A stretch of 64,000 bases of DNA, from assembly GCF_000721105.1 (NCBI RefSeq), contig NZ_JOEV01000029.1, positions 1-64,000 of the forward strand. Reading direction: 5' to 3'. Below, in pieces: positions 10,506 to 19,696 of the stretch. Source of the DNA: Streptomyces cellulosae. GTDB taxonomy: Bacteria > Actinomycetota > Actinomycetes > Streptomycetales > Streptomycetaceae. Numbering within the stretch: the stretch's first letter is position 1; each line of letters begins with the position of its first letter. The position numbers and the translations under genes were made by a program. The notes beneath the pieces are model-generated. The model saw nothing but the letters and a program-made list of their open reading frames with translations. It was not told where the DNA came from and did no database searches.

Positions 10506-10893
10506 GTAAGGGCTCCCTTGAGGTGCGACGGCTGTCGGCTTCTGCGGCGCCCGCGAGACGTCCCACGCGAGGCGCACCTCGCCAGGGTAGCCGGGTCCCG
10601 GCTCCGATGGTCGGGACGTCCACGGGACGGACCACGATGGCAGACGGATGGCAGACGGATGAGGGCGGGACACGAGTGCGGGCCGGAGGAAGACGGGGGC
10701 GCGTCCGGAAGGACAAGGGTGCGGGTCGGGAGGAAGACGGGGCGAGTCCGGCGGGACACGGGTGCGGGTCCGGAAGGACACCAGCGGCATACGGGTGGCG
10801 CACCTGCGGGAGACGGGTGGGACACCAGTGGGATACCGGTGGCGCAACAGATGCTGACCGACCATTAGCGGGAGGTCGGCATGGACCGGTAGT
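10506..10893. other. metH-gylR divergent intergenic region
   Basis: About 390 bp between the divergent starts of metH and gylR, outside the gylR operator. It contains a small hairpin in the metH leader (GCGAGG arms, 10567-10582) and a 43-bp imperfect direct repeat. Several open frames cross it, but their protein sequence is repetitive and lacks any family resemblance. Confidence 0.5.
10669..10785. repeat. 43-bp imperfect tandem repeat
   Basis: Copies beginning GACACGAGTGCGGG (10669), GACAAGGGTGCGGG (10712) and GACACGGGTGCGGG (10755) are spaced exactly 43 bp apart, each followed by a GGAGGAAGACGG or CCGGAAGGACA block. About 2.7 copies are present, in the metH upstream region. Confidence 0.8.
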
Positions 10894-10910
10894 GTTCGGC
10901 ATTGCCGAAC
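10894..10910. promoter_or_regulatory. GylR-type operator upstream of gylR
   Basis: Perfect inverted repeat GTTCGGCA-T-TGCCGAAC located 54 bp ahead of the gylR start. It resembles the sites flanking the glpF promoter (TCGACATTGTCGA core), which supports autoregulation of gylR. IclR-family regulators typically bind such palindromes. Confidence 0.75.
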
Positions 10911-10964
10911 GATGGCAGCGGGCGTCGTGAGTCGGCGGTCGAAGGGGACGGAGGCAGGACGGCG

Positions 10965-11729
10965 ATGGCACGGAACATCCAGTCGCTGGAACGAGCGGCC
11001 GCGATGCTGCGGCTTCTCGCGGGCGGCGAGCGGAGACTCGGCCTGTCCGACATCGCCTCCTCGCTGGGCCTCGCCAAAGGCACCGCGCACGGGATCCTGC
11101 GCACCCTCCAGCAGGAGGGCTTCGTCGAGCAGGACGACGCCTCCGGGCGCTACCAGCTGGGCGCCGAACTGCTGCGCCTGGGCACCACCTACCTCGACGT
11201 ACACGAACTGCGGGCGCGCGCCCTGGTGTGGACCGACGACCTGGCCCGCTCCAGCGGCGAGAGCGTCCACCTGGGCGTCCTGCACCAGCACGGCGTGCTG
11301 ATCGTGCACCACGTCTTCAGGCCCGACGACAGCCGGCAGGTCCTGGAGATCGGCGTCATGCAGCCGCTGCACTCCACGGCCCTCGGCAAGGTCCTGTCCG
11401 CGTACGACCCGGTGGCGCACAGTGAGGCCCTGGAGAGCGACCGCAAGTCCTTCACCGAGCGGACCGTCTGCGACCTCGACGACTTCGAGCAGATCCTCGA
11501 CATCACGCGCGCGCGTGGGTACGCGGCCGACGTCGAGGAGACCTGGGAGGGCGTCGCGTCCGTCGCCGCGCCCATCCACGACCGGCGGCGGATGCCGGTC
11601 GGGGCGGTCGGCATCACCGGGGCCGTGGAGCGGCTGTGCCGGGACGGCGAGTTGCGCCCCGAGCTGATCGCGGCGGTGCGGGACTGCGCCCGCGCGGTCT
11701 CGCGGGACCTGGGCGCCGGGCGGTTCTGA
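10965..11729 (+). CDS. gylR: glycerol operon repressor, IclR family
   Basis: The 254-residue product starts MARNIQSLERAAAMLRLLAG and agrees in length and, from memory, in sequence with S. coelicolor GylR. The N-terminal winged helix (GLSDIASSLGLAKGTAHGIL) binds DNA and the C-terminal IclR domain senses a ligand, thought to be glycerol 3-phosphate. The ATG at 10965 is preceded by a GAGGCAGG site; an upstream GTG frame to 10902 overlaps the operator and is rejected. It lies just upstream of glpF-glpK-glpD on the same strand with its own promoter region, the classical gyl arrangement of a separately transcribed regulator and catabolic operon. Confidence 0.95.
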   Translation: MARNIQSLERAAAMLRLLAGGERRLGLSDIASSLGLAKGTAHGILRTLQQEGFVEQDDASGRYQLGAELLRLGTTYLDVHELRARALVWTDDLARSSGESVHLGVLHQHGVLIVHHVFRPDDSRQVLEIGVMQPLHSTALGKVLSAYDPVAHSEALESDRKSFTERTVCDLDDFEQILDITRARGYAADVEETWEGVASVAAPIHDRRRMPVGAVGITGAVERLCRDGELRPELIAAVRDCARAVSRDLGAGRF

Positions 11730-11938
11730 GCCCGTCCGGGACACGGCGGAGCGCCGACGCCGGGGACACCGCGGGCGTCGCGGGCCCCGTCGCGCGCCGA
11801 GCTGCCCGCGCCCGCAGGCAGGCGCCGGCCGGCAGGCGCGGCATCTCGCTGTGAGGCGCCGGCATCTCGCTGTGGCCAGGCGCAAGATCGATGACACGCG
11901 GCCCGTCAGTAACGATCGAGTTTTCGACAACAGAACTC

Positions 11939-11968
11939 TTGACGTGCCTGTAACGCCAGGGTGAGACT
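11939..11968 (+). promoter_or_regulatory. glpFKD promoter
   Basis: A TTGACG -35 box (11939-11944) and a GAGACT -10 box (11963-11968) are separated by 18 bp, a HrdB-type layout. A degenerate half operator (TTCGACA, 11923-11929) lies just upstream and a palindrome (11979-11995) just downstream, so a bound repressor would bracket the promoter. Confidence 0.7.
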
Positions 11969-11978
11969 CCCGTCCATC

Positions 11979-11995
11979 GGTCGACATTGTCGAAC
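11979..11995. promoter_or_regulatory. GylR-type operator downstream of the glpF promoter
   Basis: GGTCGACA-T-TGTCGAAC is palindromic with a single mismatch, and matches the site ahead of gylR at most positions. It lies where a repressor would block the transcription start. A 14-bp direct repeat (GGCATCTCGCTGTG at 11840 and 11861) occurs further upstream, after gylR, without an obvious role. Confidence 0.75.
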
Positions 11996-12076
11996 ACCGA
12001 CCGGCAAATAGGCGTTACAGTGACTACGCCAAGGGCCGGCAGCTCTTCCCCTGGACGAAGGACAAAGGAGTCGCGG

Positions 12077-12871
12077 GTGTCCAGCTCCGACATCTTCATC
12101 GGCGAGACCATCGGTACCGCCATACTCATCCTGCTCGGCGGTGGCGTGTGCGCCGCCGTCACGCTCAAGGCCTCCAAGGCCCGCAACGCCGGCTGGCTCG
12201 CCATCGCCTTCGGGTGGGGTTTCGCCGTTCTGACGGCCGTGTACACCTCGGCGCCGCTCTCCGGCGCCCACCTCAACCCGGCCGTGACGCTCGCGCTCGC
12301 CATCAAGGACGACGACTGGAGCAACGTCCCGGTCTACTGGGCCGGTCAGCTGGTCGGAGCCGCGATCGGCGCGGCCCTGGTCTGGGTGGCCTACTACGGC
12401 CAGTTCCAGGCCCACCTCACCGACAAGGAGATCGTCGGCGGTCCCGGCGCGGAGACCACCTCGGCCAAGGCCGTCGAGGCCCGGGAGAAGGGCGCGGGCC
12501 CGGTCCTGGGCATCTTCTCCACCGGCCCCGAGATCCGGGTCGTGTGGCAGAACCTGGCCACGGAGATCATCGGCACCGTCGTACTGGTGCTCGCCATCCT
12601 CACGCAGGGCCTGAACGACAGCGGCAAGGGTCTCGGCACCCTCGGTGCCCTGATCACCGCGCTCGTGGTGGTCTCGATCGGTCTGTCCCTCGGCGGCCCG
12701 ACCGGCTACGCGATCAACCCGGCCCGTGACCTCGGTCCGCGCATCGTGCACGCCCTCCTGCCCCTGCCCAACAAGGGCGGCTCCGACTGGGGCTACGCCT
12801 GGATCCCGGTGGTCGGTCCGCTGATCGGCGGCGCCATCGCGGCAGGCATCTACAACGTCGCTTTTGCTTAG
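12077..12871 (+). CDS. glpF: glycerol uptake facilitator (MIP family)
   Basis: A 264-residue aquaglyceroporin that lets glycerol diffuse across the membrane. Both pore-loop NPA boxes are present: HLNPAVT near residue 67 and [10 protein letters not shown] near residue 213. The Asp after the second NPAR marks the glycerol-conducting rather than water-specific branch. Six membrane spans fit the hydrophobicity pattern. The GTG at 12077 has AAAGGAG seven bases upstream. It is the first gene of the glycerol operon, 85 bp ahead of glpK, under the GylR-flanked promoter. Confidence 0.96.
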   Translation: MSSSDIFIGETIGTAILILLGGGVCAAVTLKASKARNAGWLAIAFGWGFAVLTAVYTSAPLSGAHLNPAVTLALAIKDDDWSNVPVYWAGQLVGAAIGAALVWVAYYGQFQAHLTDKEIVGGPGAETTSAKAVEAREKGAGPVLGIFSTGPEIRVVWQNLATEIIGTVVLVLAILTQGLNDSGKGLGTLGALITALVVVSIGLSLGGPTGYAINPARDLGPRIVHALLPLPNKGGSDWGYAWIPVVGPLIGGAIAAGIYNVAFA

Positions 12872-12956
12872 AGCAGCCGCTCGTGACAGCAGCTTCGAAG
12901 CACGTGAGCAGCAGTAGACCAGTCCCCCTCACCATGGAACCTCCCAGGAGCACACC

Positions 12957-14495
12957 GTGACCGACGCCCACACCGCCGGCCCCTTCATCGCGGCGATCGA
13001 CCAGGGCACCACCTCCAGCCGCTGCATCGTCTTCGACCGGGACGGCCGTATCGTCTCCGTCGACCAGAAGGAGCACGAGCAGATCTTCCCGAAGCCGGGC
13101 TGGGTGGAGCACAACGCCACCGAGATCTGGACCAACGTCCAGGAGGTCGTCGCCTCCGCCATCGAGAAGGCCGGCATCACCCGCGACGACATCAAGGCCA
13201 TCGGCATCACCAACCAGCGCGAGACCACTCTGCTCTGGGACAAGAACACCGGTGAGCCCGTCCACAACGCCATCGTCTGGCAGGACACCCGCACCGACGC
13301 CCTGTGCCGGGAGCTCGGCCGCAACGTCGGCCAGGACCGCTTCCGCCGTGAGACGGGCCTGCCGCTGGCCTCCTACTTCGCCGGTCCCAAGGCCCGCTGG
13401 CTGCTGGACAACGTCGAGGGCCTGCGCGAGCGCGCCGAGGCCGGCGACATCCTCTTCGGCACCATGGACAGCTGGGTCATCTGGAACCTGACCGGCGGGG
13501 TCGACGGCGGCCGGCACGTCACCGACGTCACCAACGCCTCCCGCACCCTGCTGATGAACCTGCACACGCTGGAGTGGGACCCGAAGATCGCCGAGTCCAT
13601 CGGCGTGCCGCTGGCGATGCTGCCCGAGATCCGCTCCTCCGCCGAGGTCTACGGCGAGATCACCGGCGGCAAGCTGGGCGACCTGCTCGGCGGCATCCCG
13701 GTCGCCTCCGCGCTCGGCGACCAGCAGGCCGCCCTGTTCGGCCAGACCTGCTTCGCCGAGGGCGAGGCCAAGTCGACGTACGGCACCGGCACGTTCATGC
13801 TGATGAACACCGGCGAGAAGATCATCAACTCGTACTCCGGCCTGCTCACCACCGTCGGCTACCGCATCGGCGACGACAAGCCGGTCTACGCCCTCGAGGG
13901 GTCCATCGCCGTCACCGGTTCGCTGGTGCAGTGGATGCGCGACCAGATGGGCCTGATCTCCACCGCCGCCGAGATCGAGACGCTCGCGCTCTCGGTCGAG
14001 GACAACGGCGGCGCGTACTTCGTACCGGCCTTCTCCGGCCTGTTCGCCCCGTACTGGCGTCCCGACGCCCGCGGTGTGATCGCCGGCCTGACCCGGTACG
14101 TCACCAAGGCGCACCTCGCGCGCGCCGTCCTGGAGGCCACCGCCTGGCAGACCCGGGAGATCAGCGACGCCATGACGAAGGACTCCGGCGTCGAACTCGC
14201 GGCCCTCAAGGTCGACGGCGGCATGACCTCCAACAACCTGCTGATGCAGACGCTCTCGGACTTCCTGGACGCCCCCGTGGTGCGCCCGATGGTCGCCGAG
14301 ACCACCTGCCTCGGCGCCGCCTACGCCGCCGGTCTCGCCGTCGGCTTCTGGACCAGCACCGACGACCTGCGCGCCAACTGGCGCCGGGCCGCCGAGTGGA
14401 CCCCCCGCATGGACGCGGACACCCGCGACCGTGAGTACAAGAGCTGGCTCAAGGCCGTCGAGCGGACCATGGGCTGGCTCGAGGACGAGAGCTGA
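12957..14495 (+). CDS. glpK: glycerol kinase
   Basis: A 512-residue FGGY-family kinase that phosphorylates glycerol to sn-glycerol 3-phosphate with ATP. The N-terminal [19 protein letters not shown] phosphate-binding segment, the [11 protein letters not shown] stretch, the [15 protein letters not shown] signature and the C-terminal [19 protein letters not shown] nucleotide-binding region are all typical. The GTG start at 12957 follows CCAGGAG. It is the second gene of the operon, trapping the glycerol brought in by GlpF and making the likely GylR inducer. Confidence 0.97.
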   Translation: MTDAHTAGPFIAAIDQGTTSSRCIVFDRDGRIVSVDQKEHEQIFPKPGWVEHNATEIWTNVQEVVASAIEKAGITRDDIKAIGITNQRETTLLWDKNTGEPVHNAIVWQDTRTDALCRELGRNVGQDRFRRETGLPLASYFAGPKARWLLDNVEGLRERAEAGDILFGTMDSWVIWNLTGGVDGGRHVTDVTNASRTLLMNLHTLEWDPKIAESIGVPLAMLPEIRSSAEVYGEITGGKLGDLLGGIPVASALGDQQAALFGQTCFAEGEAKSTYGTGTFMLMNTGEKIINSYSGLLTTVGYRIGDDKPVYALEGSIAVTGSLVQWMRDQMGLISTAAEIETLALSVEDNGGAYFVPAFSGLFAPYWRPDARGVIAGLTRYVTKAHLARAVLEATAWQTREISDAMTKDSGVELAALKVDGGMTSNNLLMQTLSDFLDAPVVRPMVAETTCLGAAYAAGLAVGFWTSTDDLRANWRRAAEWTPRMDADTRDREYKSWLKAVERTMGWLEDES

Positions 14496-14547
14496 GAGAG
14501 CTCTGAAGCGAGCTCGACCGAGCTCTGATGAGGAGTAAGAACCCCAC

Positions 14548-16164
14548 ATGACCAGTCAGTCCACCCTGCAGTCCGTGCCTGCCCTGGGCACGCGCCCGGC
14601 CTCCGGCTCCCACCCGAGCCGCGCCGAGACCCGGGAGCAGCTCTCCAAGGCGTCGTACGACCTTCTCGTCATCGGCGGCGGCATCCTGGGCATCTCCACC
14701 GCCTGGCACGCCGCGCAGTCCGGCCTGCGGGTGGCCCTGGTCGACGCCGGCGACTTCGCCGGTGCCACTTCCTCCGCCTCCTCCAAGCTGCTCCACGGCG
14801 GTCTGCGCTACCTGCAGACCGGCGCGGTGAAGCTGGTGGCGGAGAACCACTTCGAGCGCCGTGCGGTCTCCCGCCAGGTGGCCCCCCACCTGGCGAACCC
14901 GCTCACGTTCTACCTCCCCGTGTACAAGGGCGGGCCGCACGGCGCGGCGAAGCTGGGAGCCGGCGTCTTCGCGTACTCGATGCTGTCGGCGTTCGGCGAC
15001 GGCGTCGGCCACCTGCTCTCCCCGGCGAAGGCCCAGCGGGACGTGCCCGAACTGCGCACCGAGAACCTCAAGGCCGTGGCCGTGTACGGCGACGACCAGA
15101 TGAACGACGCGCGCATGGCGCTGATGACGGTCCGCGCGGCCGTCGAGGCGGGCGCGGTCGTGCTGAACCACGCCGAGGTCCAAGGCCTGCGCTTCACCAA
15201 GGGCCGGGTCACGGGCGCGGACCTGCGCGACCGGCTGTCCGGCGACGAGTTCGGCGTGAACGCCCGTCTGGTGCTCAACGCGACCGGCCCGTGGGTCGAC
15301 CACCTGCGCAGGATGGAGGACCCGGACGCGGCGCCGTCCATCCGCCTGTCCAAGGGCGCGCACCTGGTCCTGAAGCGGACCGCCCCGTGGAAGGCGGCGC
15401 TGGCCACCCCGATCGACAAGTACCGGATCACCTTCGCCCTCCCCTGGGAGGACATGCTGCTGCTCGGCACGACCGACGAGGCGTACGAGGGCGACCCGGC
15501 GGATGTCGCGGTCACCGAGAAGGACACCGCCCAGATACTCGACGAGGCCGCGTTCTCCATCCGCGACCAGCAACTCGACCGTGACCTGATCACGTACGCC
15601 TTCGCGGGTCTGCGGGTGCTGCCGGGTGGCCCCGGTGACACGGCCAAGGCCAAGCGCGAGACGGTGGTGACCGAGGGCAGGGGCGGGATGCTCTCGGTTG
15701 CGGGCGGCAAGTGGACGACGTTCCGGCACATCGGCCGTACGGTCATGCAGAAGCTCGAGGCGCTGCCGGGCCATCCGCTGGGTGACGACTTCGAGCCGGT
15801 CTCCGCGCTGCCGAGGAAGCTGCCGCTGCCGGGCGTGGCGAATCCCCGTGCCGTGGCCCACCGCCTCCTCGCCGACCACCCGGTGTCCGGCCCGCGCATG
15901 GCCGCCGACACGGCCAGGCACCTGGCCACCCACTACGGCTCGCTGGCCTTCGACATCGCCCGCCTGGCGAACGACAACCCGGAGCTGGCCCAGCGCGTCC
16001 ACCCGGACGCCCCGGAGATCTGGGCCCAGGTCGTCTACGCCCGCGACAACGAGTGGGCCGAGACGCCGGACGACGTGCTGCGACGGCGTACGACGCTGAC
16101 GATCCGGGGTCTGGCGACGGACGACGTCCGCGCGAAGGTGCGGGACCTGCTCGACAAGAAGTAG
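14548..16164 (+). CDS. glpD: glycerol-3-phosphate dehydrogenase, FAD-dependent
   Basis: A 538-residue membrane-associated flavoprotein that oxidises glycerol 3-phosphate to dihydroxyacetone phosphate and passes electrons to the quinone pool. The FAD-binding VIGGGILGISTAWHA motif is near residue 40, followed by the glpD signature SSKLLHGGLRYL; the C-terminal DAO_C domain is present. The start is ATG 14548 after a GAGGAG site, 52 bp after glpK. The short spacer contains repeated GAGCTC words that could form a local hairpin modulating operon mRNA. Confidence 0.96.
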   Translation: MTSQSTLQSVPALGTRPASGSHPSRAETREQLSKASYDLLVIGGGILGISTAWHAAQSGLRVALVDAGDFAGATSSASSKLLHGGLRYLQTGAVKLVAENHFERRAVSRQVAPHLANPLTFYLPVYKGGPHGAAKLGAGVFAYSMLSAFGDGVGHLLSPAKAQRDVPELRTENLKAVAVYGDDQMNDARMALMTVRAAVEAGAVVLNHAEVQGLRFTKGRVTGADLRDRLSGDEFGVNARLVLNATGPWVDHLRRMEDPDAAPSIRLSKGAHLVLKRTAPWKAALATPIDKYRITFALPWEDMLLLGTTDEAYEGDPADVAVTEKDTAQILDEAAFSIRDQQLDRDLITYAFAGLRVLPGGPGDTAKAKRETVVTEGRGGMLSVAGGKWTTFRHIGRTVMQKLEALPGHPLGDDFEPVSALPRKLPLPGVANPRAVAHRLLADHPVSGPRMAADTARHLATHYGSLAFDIARLANDNPELAQRVHPDAPEIWAQVVYARDNEWAETPDDVLRRRTTLTIRGLATDDVRAKVRDLLDKK

Positions 16165-16290
16165 GCGCTGTGGGGCCTGTCGGAGGCAGGGCGTCGACGG
16201 GCGGGTGCCGCCGCGGAACCGGTCCGACCACGCCGGACGCGGACGCTGTGATCGCCGATCTGGCGCGCTCATCTGAACAGGCCCTCATAA

Positions 16291-16319
16291 TGTGCTGAGA
16301 CATCCGATGTCTCGGCACA
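16291..16319. promoter_or_regulatory. 29-bp palindrome, likely autoregulatory operator of the FCD regulator
   Basis: Arms TGTGCTGAGACAT and ATGTCTCGGCACA (13 bp, one G/T mismatch) flank a 3-base centre. The core GACATCCGATGTC is a classic GntR-family (FCD) shape. It sits 26 bp ahead of the regulator start and overlaps a CATAAT -10-like element at 16286-16291, as expected for self-repression. Confidence 0.75.
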
Positions 16320-16344
16320 CTTCGGGGCGACAGGGAGGCCGGTC

Positions 16345-17016
16345 ATGGCAGTCACCGACGAGGCGATCGAGAAGATCAAGGGCATGATCGTCTCCGGCGC
16401 GCTGCGCCCCGGCGACCGGCTCCCCAAGGAGAGCGAGCTCGCCGCCGAGCTGGGCCTGTCCCGCAACTCGCTGCGGGAGGCCGTGCGGGCCCTGTCGCTG
16501 ATCCGGATCCTGGACGTGCGGCAGGGCGACGGCACGTACGTCACCAGCCTGGACCCGCAACTGCTGCTGGAGGCGCTCAGTTTCGTCGTCGACTTCCACC
16601 GCGACGACACCGTTCTGGAGTTCCTGGCGGTGCGCCGCATCCTGGAGCCGGCCGCGACCGCGATGGCTGCCCTGCGGATCAGCGAGCAGCAACTGGACGC
16701 GCTCTCCGCCCAGTTGGACAAGCTGGGTGACAGCCCGTCGGTGGAGGAGCTGGTCGCCTGCGATCTGGACTTCCACCGCGGGATCGTGCAGAGCTCCGGG
16801 AACTCGGTGCTGTGTTCCCTGCTGGACGGTCTGTCCGGGCCCACCACCCGGGCCCGGATCTGGCGCGGGCTGACCCAGGAGGACGCCGTCACCGGCACCC
16901 TGCGCGAGCACCGGGCGATCCTGGCCGCGCTGCGGGACCGGGACGGCGAGGCGGCGCGTTCCTGGGCGACCGTGCACATCGCGAGCGTGGAGCAGTGGCT
17001 GCGGTCCACGCTCTGA
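16345..17016 (+). CDS. FadR-subfamily GntR transcriptional regulator (FCD domain)
   Basis: A 223-residue regulator with an N-terminal GntR winged helix (LRPGDRLPKESELAAELGLS, then RNSLREAVRALS) and a C-terminal all-helical FCD ligand domain whose metal-binding pattern includes DLDFHRGIV and a later EHRAIL histidine. The ATG at 16345 follows GGGAGG. It lies 180 bp after glpD and 261 bp before the ParJ gene, same strand, with its own palindrome-containing promoter. The order I recall for S. coelicolor lacks a gene here, so it may be an insertion relative to that species. Its effector and targets are unknown. Confidence 0.9.
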   Translation: MAVTDEAIEKIKGMIVSGALRPGDRLPKESELAAELGLSRNSLREAVRALSLIRILDVRQGDGTYVTSLDPQLLLEALSFVVDFHRDDTVLEFLAVRRILEPAATAMAALRISEQQLDALSAQLDKLGDSPSVEELVACDLDFHRGIVQSSGNSVLCSLLDGLSGPTTRARIWRGLTQEDAVTGTLREHRAILAALRDRDGEAARSWATVHIASVEQWLRSTL

Positions 17017-17063
17017 CCCATCCCCCGGCAGCCGGGGTGCGGCCCGGCCAGGTGCCGCACCTC

Positions 17064-17100
<37 letters not shown>

Positions 17101-17277
17101 TCCCATCGGTCCCCGCCTCCCCTTCGCGTCGGACGGCTCGGGGTGTTCCGGGGTGTTCCGGGGTGGCGAACGGGGCAGTGATGCGTTCACTCCCCCGTGC
17201 AAGGGGGCTGCGGGCGCCCCCGCCGCAGGCCGTAAGGTTGGGTCGTTAAGCGAGGGCACGTCGGAAGGAGGCACTGG

Positions 17278-18330
17278 GTGATCGAGCTCGAGGGGGTTCC
17301 CGAGCTGATCGACCCGGTCATGGTGGCCGCGTTCGAGGGCTGGAACGATGCCGGCGACGCCGCCTCCACCGCGGTCGCGCATCTGGACAGGGAGTGGAAG
17401 GGCGAGGTGTTCGCGGCGCTGGACGCCGAGGACTACTACGACTTCCAGGTGAACCGGCCCACGGTGTGGCTGGACGGCGGAGTGCGCAAGATCACCTGGC
17501 CGACGACAAGGTTGTCGGTGGTCCGGGTCGGCGGCGAGAAGCCGCGTGACCTCGTGCTCGTCCGAGGTATCGAACCGTCGATGCGGTGGCGCTCGTTCTG
17601 CAACGAACTGCTGGGCTTCGCCCACGAACTGGGCGTGGAGCTGGTGGTGATCCTGGGCGCCCTGCTGGGCGACACCCCGCACACCCGTCCGGTCCCGATC
17701 AGCGGGACCACGTCGGACGCCGACCTGGCCCGCCGCATGGACCTGGAGGAGACCAAGTACGAGGGCCCCACGGGGATCGTCGGCATCCTCCAGGAGGCGT
17801 GCACGCACGCGGGCGTCCCGGCCGTGTCGCTGTGGGCGGCCGTACCGCACTACGTGTCACAGCCGCCGAACCCGAAGGCGACGCTGGCCCTCCTCAACCG
17901 CCTGGAGGACCTGATCGACGTCCGCATCCCCCTGGGCGAGCTGCCCGAGGACGCGCGCGCCTGGCAGGTGGGCGTGGACCAGCTGGCCGCCGAGGACAGC
18001 GAGGTCGCGGAGTACGTCCAGTCCCTGGAGGAGGCCCGGGACACCGCGGAACTGCCGGAGGCGTCGGGCGAGGCGATCGCCCGGGAGTTCGAGCGGTATC
18101 TGCGGCGCCGGGACGGGTCCGGACCGGGTGGCTCCGGTGGGCACGCGACGACGGACGGCAGCGACAGCACGTCGTATCTGCGGGACAACCCGAGCGGTCG
18201 TCACAAACCGCCGAAACCGCCGAAGCCGGAACCTGGGGCAGAGCCGGGGTCCGGGGCGGAGACGGGATCGGCGGCCGAGCCGGAGTCCGCGGCCGAGCCG
18301 GATGACGGGGACTCGTCGTCGGAGGACTGA
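17278..18330 (+). CDS. parJ: PAC2-family protein, ParJ-like
   Basis: A 350-residue PAC2 (proteasome assembly chaperone-like) protein starting MIELEGVPELIDPVMVAAFE. The PAC2 fold runs to about residue 280 (VVILGALLGDTPHTRP, GPTGIVGILQEACTHAG), followed by a Gly/Pro/Glu-rich disordered tail ending in an acidic DGDSSSED. Its position after the glp genes and before mshC matches S. coelicolor SCO1662, which I recall as ParJ, a protein that binds ParA and affects its polymerisation during sporulation septation. The GTG start has GAAGGAGG upstream. Family certainty is high; the ParJ name rests on synteny and memory. Confidence 0.85.
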   Translation: MIELEGVPELIDPVMVAAFEGWNDAGDAASTAVAHLDREWKGEVFAALDAEDYYDFQVNRPTVWLDGGVRKITWPTTRLSVVRVGGEKPRDLVLVRGIEPSMRWRSFCNELLGFAHELGVELVVILGALLGDTPHTRPVPISGTTSDADLARRMDLEETKYEGPTGIVGILQEACTHAGVPAVSLWAAVPHYVSQPPNPKATLALLNRLEDLIDVRIPLGELPEDARAWQVGVDQLAAEDSEVAEYVQSLEEARDTAELPEASGEAIAREFERYLRRRDGSGPGGSGGHATTDGSDSTSYLRDNPSGRHKPPKPPKPEPGAEPGSGAETGSAAEPESAAEPDDGDSSSED

Positions 18331-18388
18331 AACGGGCTGACACCGGCTGATACGGCTGATCCGGCCGATACCGGCCGATACCGGCTGA

Positions 18389-18429
18389 ACGGAAGGGGCG
18401 GTGCGCTTCGCGCGCGCCGCCCCTTCCGT
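18389..18429. terminator. bidirectional terminator hairpin
   Basis: 18-bp arms (beginning ACGGAAGGGGCGG) with one wobble pair and a 5-base loop lie between the convergent ParJ (+) and beta-propeller (-) genes. A short GCTGATACGG / GGCCGATACC repetitive stretch precedes it (18340-18385). Confidence 0.85.
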
Positions 18430-18444
18430 GCTCGGCTTCCGTGG

Positions 18445-19410
18445 TCAGACCCGCTTCACCATGACTGCGTCGTAATCGGTCTGCGGTGTCGGCTCCACGT
18501 CGAACCGGGCGTTGGGCAGGTACAGGCGCTCGCCCCACGCCGCCACGGTCGTCGGGATGCGGAAGTGCGGGTCGGTGATGCGGGTGAGCGCGGTGCCTCT
18601 GGTGCCGGACTCGTTCAGCCGGAACACGTCGATCGCGTTCTGCTGTTGCTGGACGACGTACAGGATCCTGCCGAGCAGCAGCAGACCGTCCCCGTTCGGT
18701 ATGCGGGAGCTGCCGAGGTCGACCGTGCGGGCCGCTCCGGTGCGCGGGTCGACCCGCAGGAGCCGGCCGCCGTCCAGGAAGACGTTGACCGCCAGCAGGG
18801 CACTGCCGTCCGGGGTGCGCTCGATGCCGTTGGCGGTGAAGTCCGGGCCCTGGGCCCAGTCACCGGTCAGCGGCACGGTCTCCAGGGCTCCGGGTGTGCC
18901 GTGCGGGCCGAGGGCCAGCCGGTAGAGACGCGGCTGGAACGAGTCGGTGAACCAGGCGGCGCCCGGGGTGAGGATCACGTCGTTCACGAAGGTGCCGCCG
19001 GTGGCGTACACCTTCTCGACCGTGCCCGAGTGCGTGTCCACGACGCGGATCTCGCCGCTGACGCCGCCCGCGACGAACAGGCGGCCGTACCGGTCGATCT
19101 TCAGGCCGACGCTCGGGTGTCCGGTGCCGAGGCCCTCGCTGATGACCGAACCGTGGCCGGTGGCGAGGTTCGCGCGGTAGACGGCGCCGTCCGCGAGGGA
19201 GCCGAAGTACGCGAAGGGCCGGGTGCCGATGGCGATGCCCTCGGGCTGGAAGCCGTCGGGCAGCGGGAACCGCGCGGGCCACGCGCCCGGCCGGGTCCCG
19301 GCCGCGTGCGCGGTGCCGGTGCTGGTGCCGGTGAGCAGCGCGGCGCCGGAGAGGGCGGCGGCCGTGGTGAGAAATCTTCGACGTGCGAAGGAGCGTTCCG
19401 TGGGTGCCAC
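18445..19410 (-). CDS. Tat-exported SMP-30/NHL-type beta-propeller protein
   Basis: A 321-residue secreted protein. The N-terminus (SFARRRFLTTAAALSGAALL) has a twin-arginine signal with a hydrophobic stretch and an AHA cleavage region, so it is probably exported folded. The rest repeats beta-propeller blades with signatures such as FQPEGIAIG, GHPSVGLKIDRYGRLFVAGG, GIERTPDGSALLAVNV and IPNGDGLLLLGRILYVV, as in gluconolactonase/SMP-30-like proteins. A catalytic activity cannot be assigned. It lies between ParJ and mshC, where I recall no gene in S. coelicolor, and is preceded by a very large palindrome. Confidence 0.82.
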   Translation of the reverse strand: MAPTERSFARRRFLTTAAALSGAALLTGTSTGTAHAAGTRPGAWPARFPLPDGFQPEGIAIGTRPFAYFGSLADGAVYRANLATGHGSVISEGLGTGHPSVGLKIDRYGRLFVAGGVSGEIRVVDTHSGTVEKVYATGGTFVNDVILTPGAAWFTDSFQPRLYRLALGPHGTPGALETVPLTGDWAQGPDFTANGIERTPDGSALLAVNVFLDGGRLLRVDPRTGAARTVDLGSSRIPNGDGLLLLGRILYVVQQQQNAIDVFRLNESGTRGTALTRITDPHFRIPTTVAAWGERLYLPNARFDVEPTPQTDYDAVMVKRV

Positions 19411-19614
19411 TGTGCGTCCTTCCGCAGGGGGACCGGCGTGCGGCCGGCCATACGGTCAACGAGCGCTCCCACCCCATCACATGACTGTGGTCTCCACAGG
19501 GCTTGGCCGGATTGCGTGGTGACATCCCTTTCAGGCGGATCGCACACGTCACCCCGTTCGGCTTGTTTCCCCGCCAACTCGGCGAAGAGGGCGCGGGGAA
19601 GACCGACGGCGAGG

Positions 19615-19678
19615 GAAGGACGTACGACAGGGGCGCTTCCTCCCCGCGGGGAGGAAGCGCCCCTGTCGTACGTCCTTC
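19615..19678. terminator. 64-bp perfect loop-free palindrome, probable mshC terminator
   Basis: The 32-bp arms are exact reverse complements with no spacer; the centre is CCCCG/CGGGG at 19646/19647. It begins 19 bp beyond the mshC stop (19697), so it would end the mshC transcript. It also lies about 200 bp upstream of the beta-propeller gene. Confidence 0.85.
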
Positions 19679-19696
19679 AGCGGGTGTCCTCGATCT

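Noticed and set aside
10506..10700. Cobalamin or SAH riboswitch ahead of metH
   Set aside because: No conserved core of either class could be recognised; only a short hairpin is present.
6933..10868. A 1311-codon open frame on the plus strand
   Set aside because: It is the antisense shadow of metH; the protein is Val/Leu/Gly/Asp-rich without family features.
10506..11987. Upstream extension of the metH frame on the minus strand
   Set aside because: It crosses repeats, the gylR operator and the antisense of gylR; metH homologs start at MASSPPTPSADSRTRV-like positions with a proper ribosome site at 10505.
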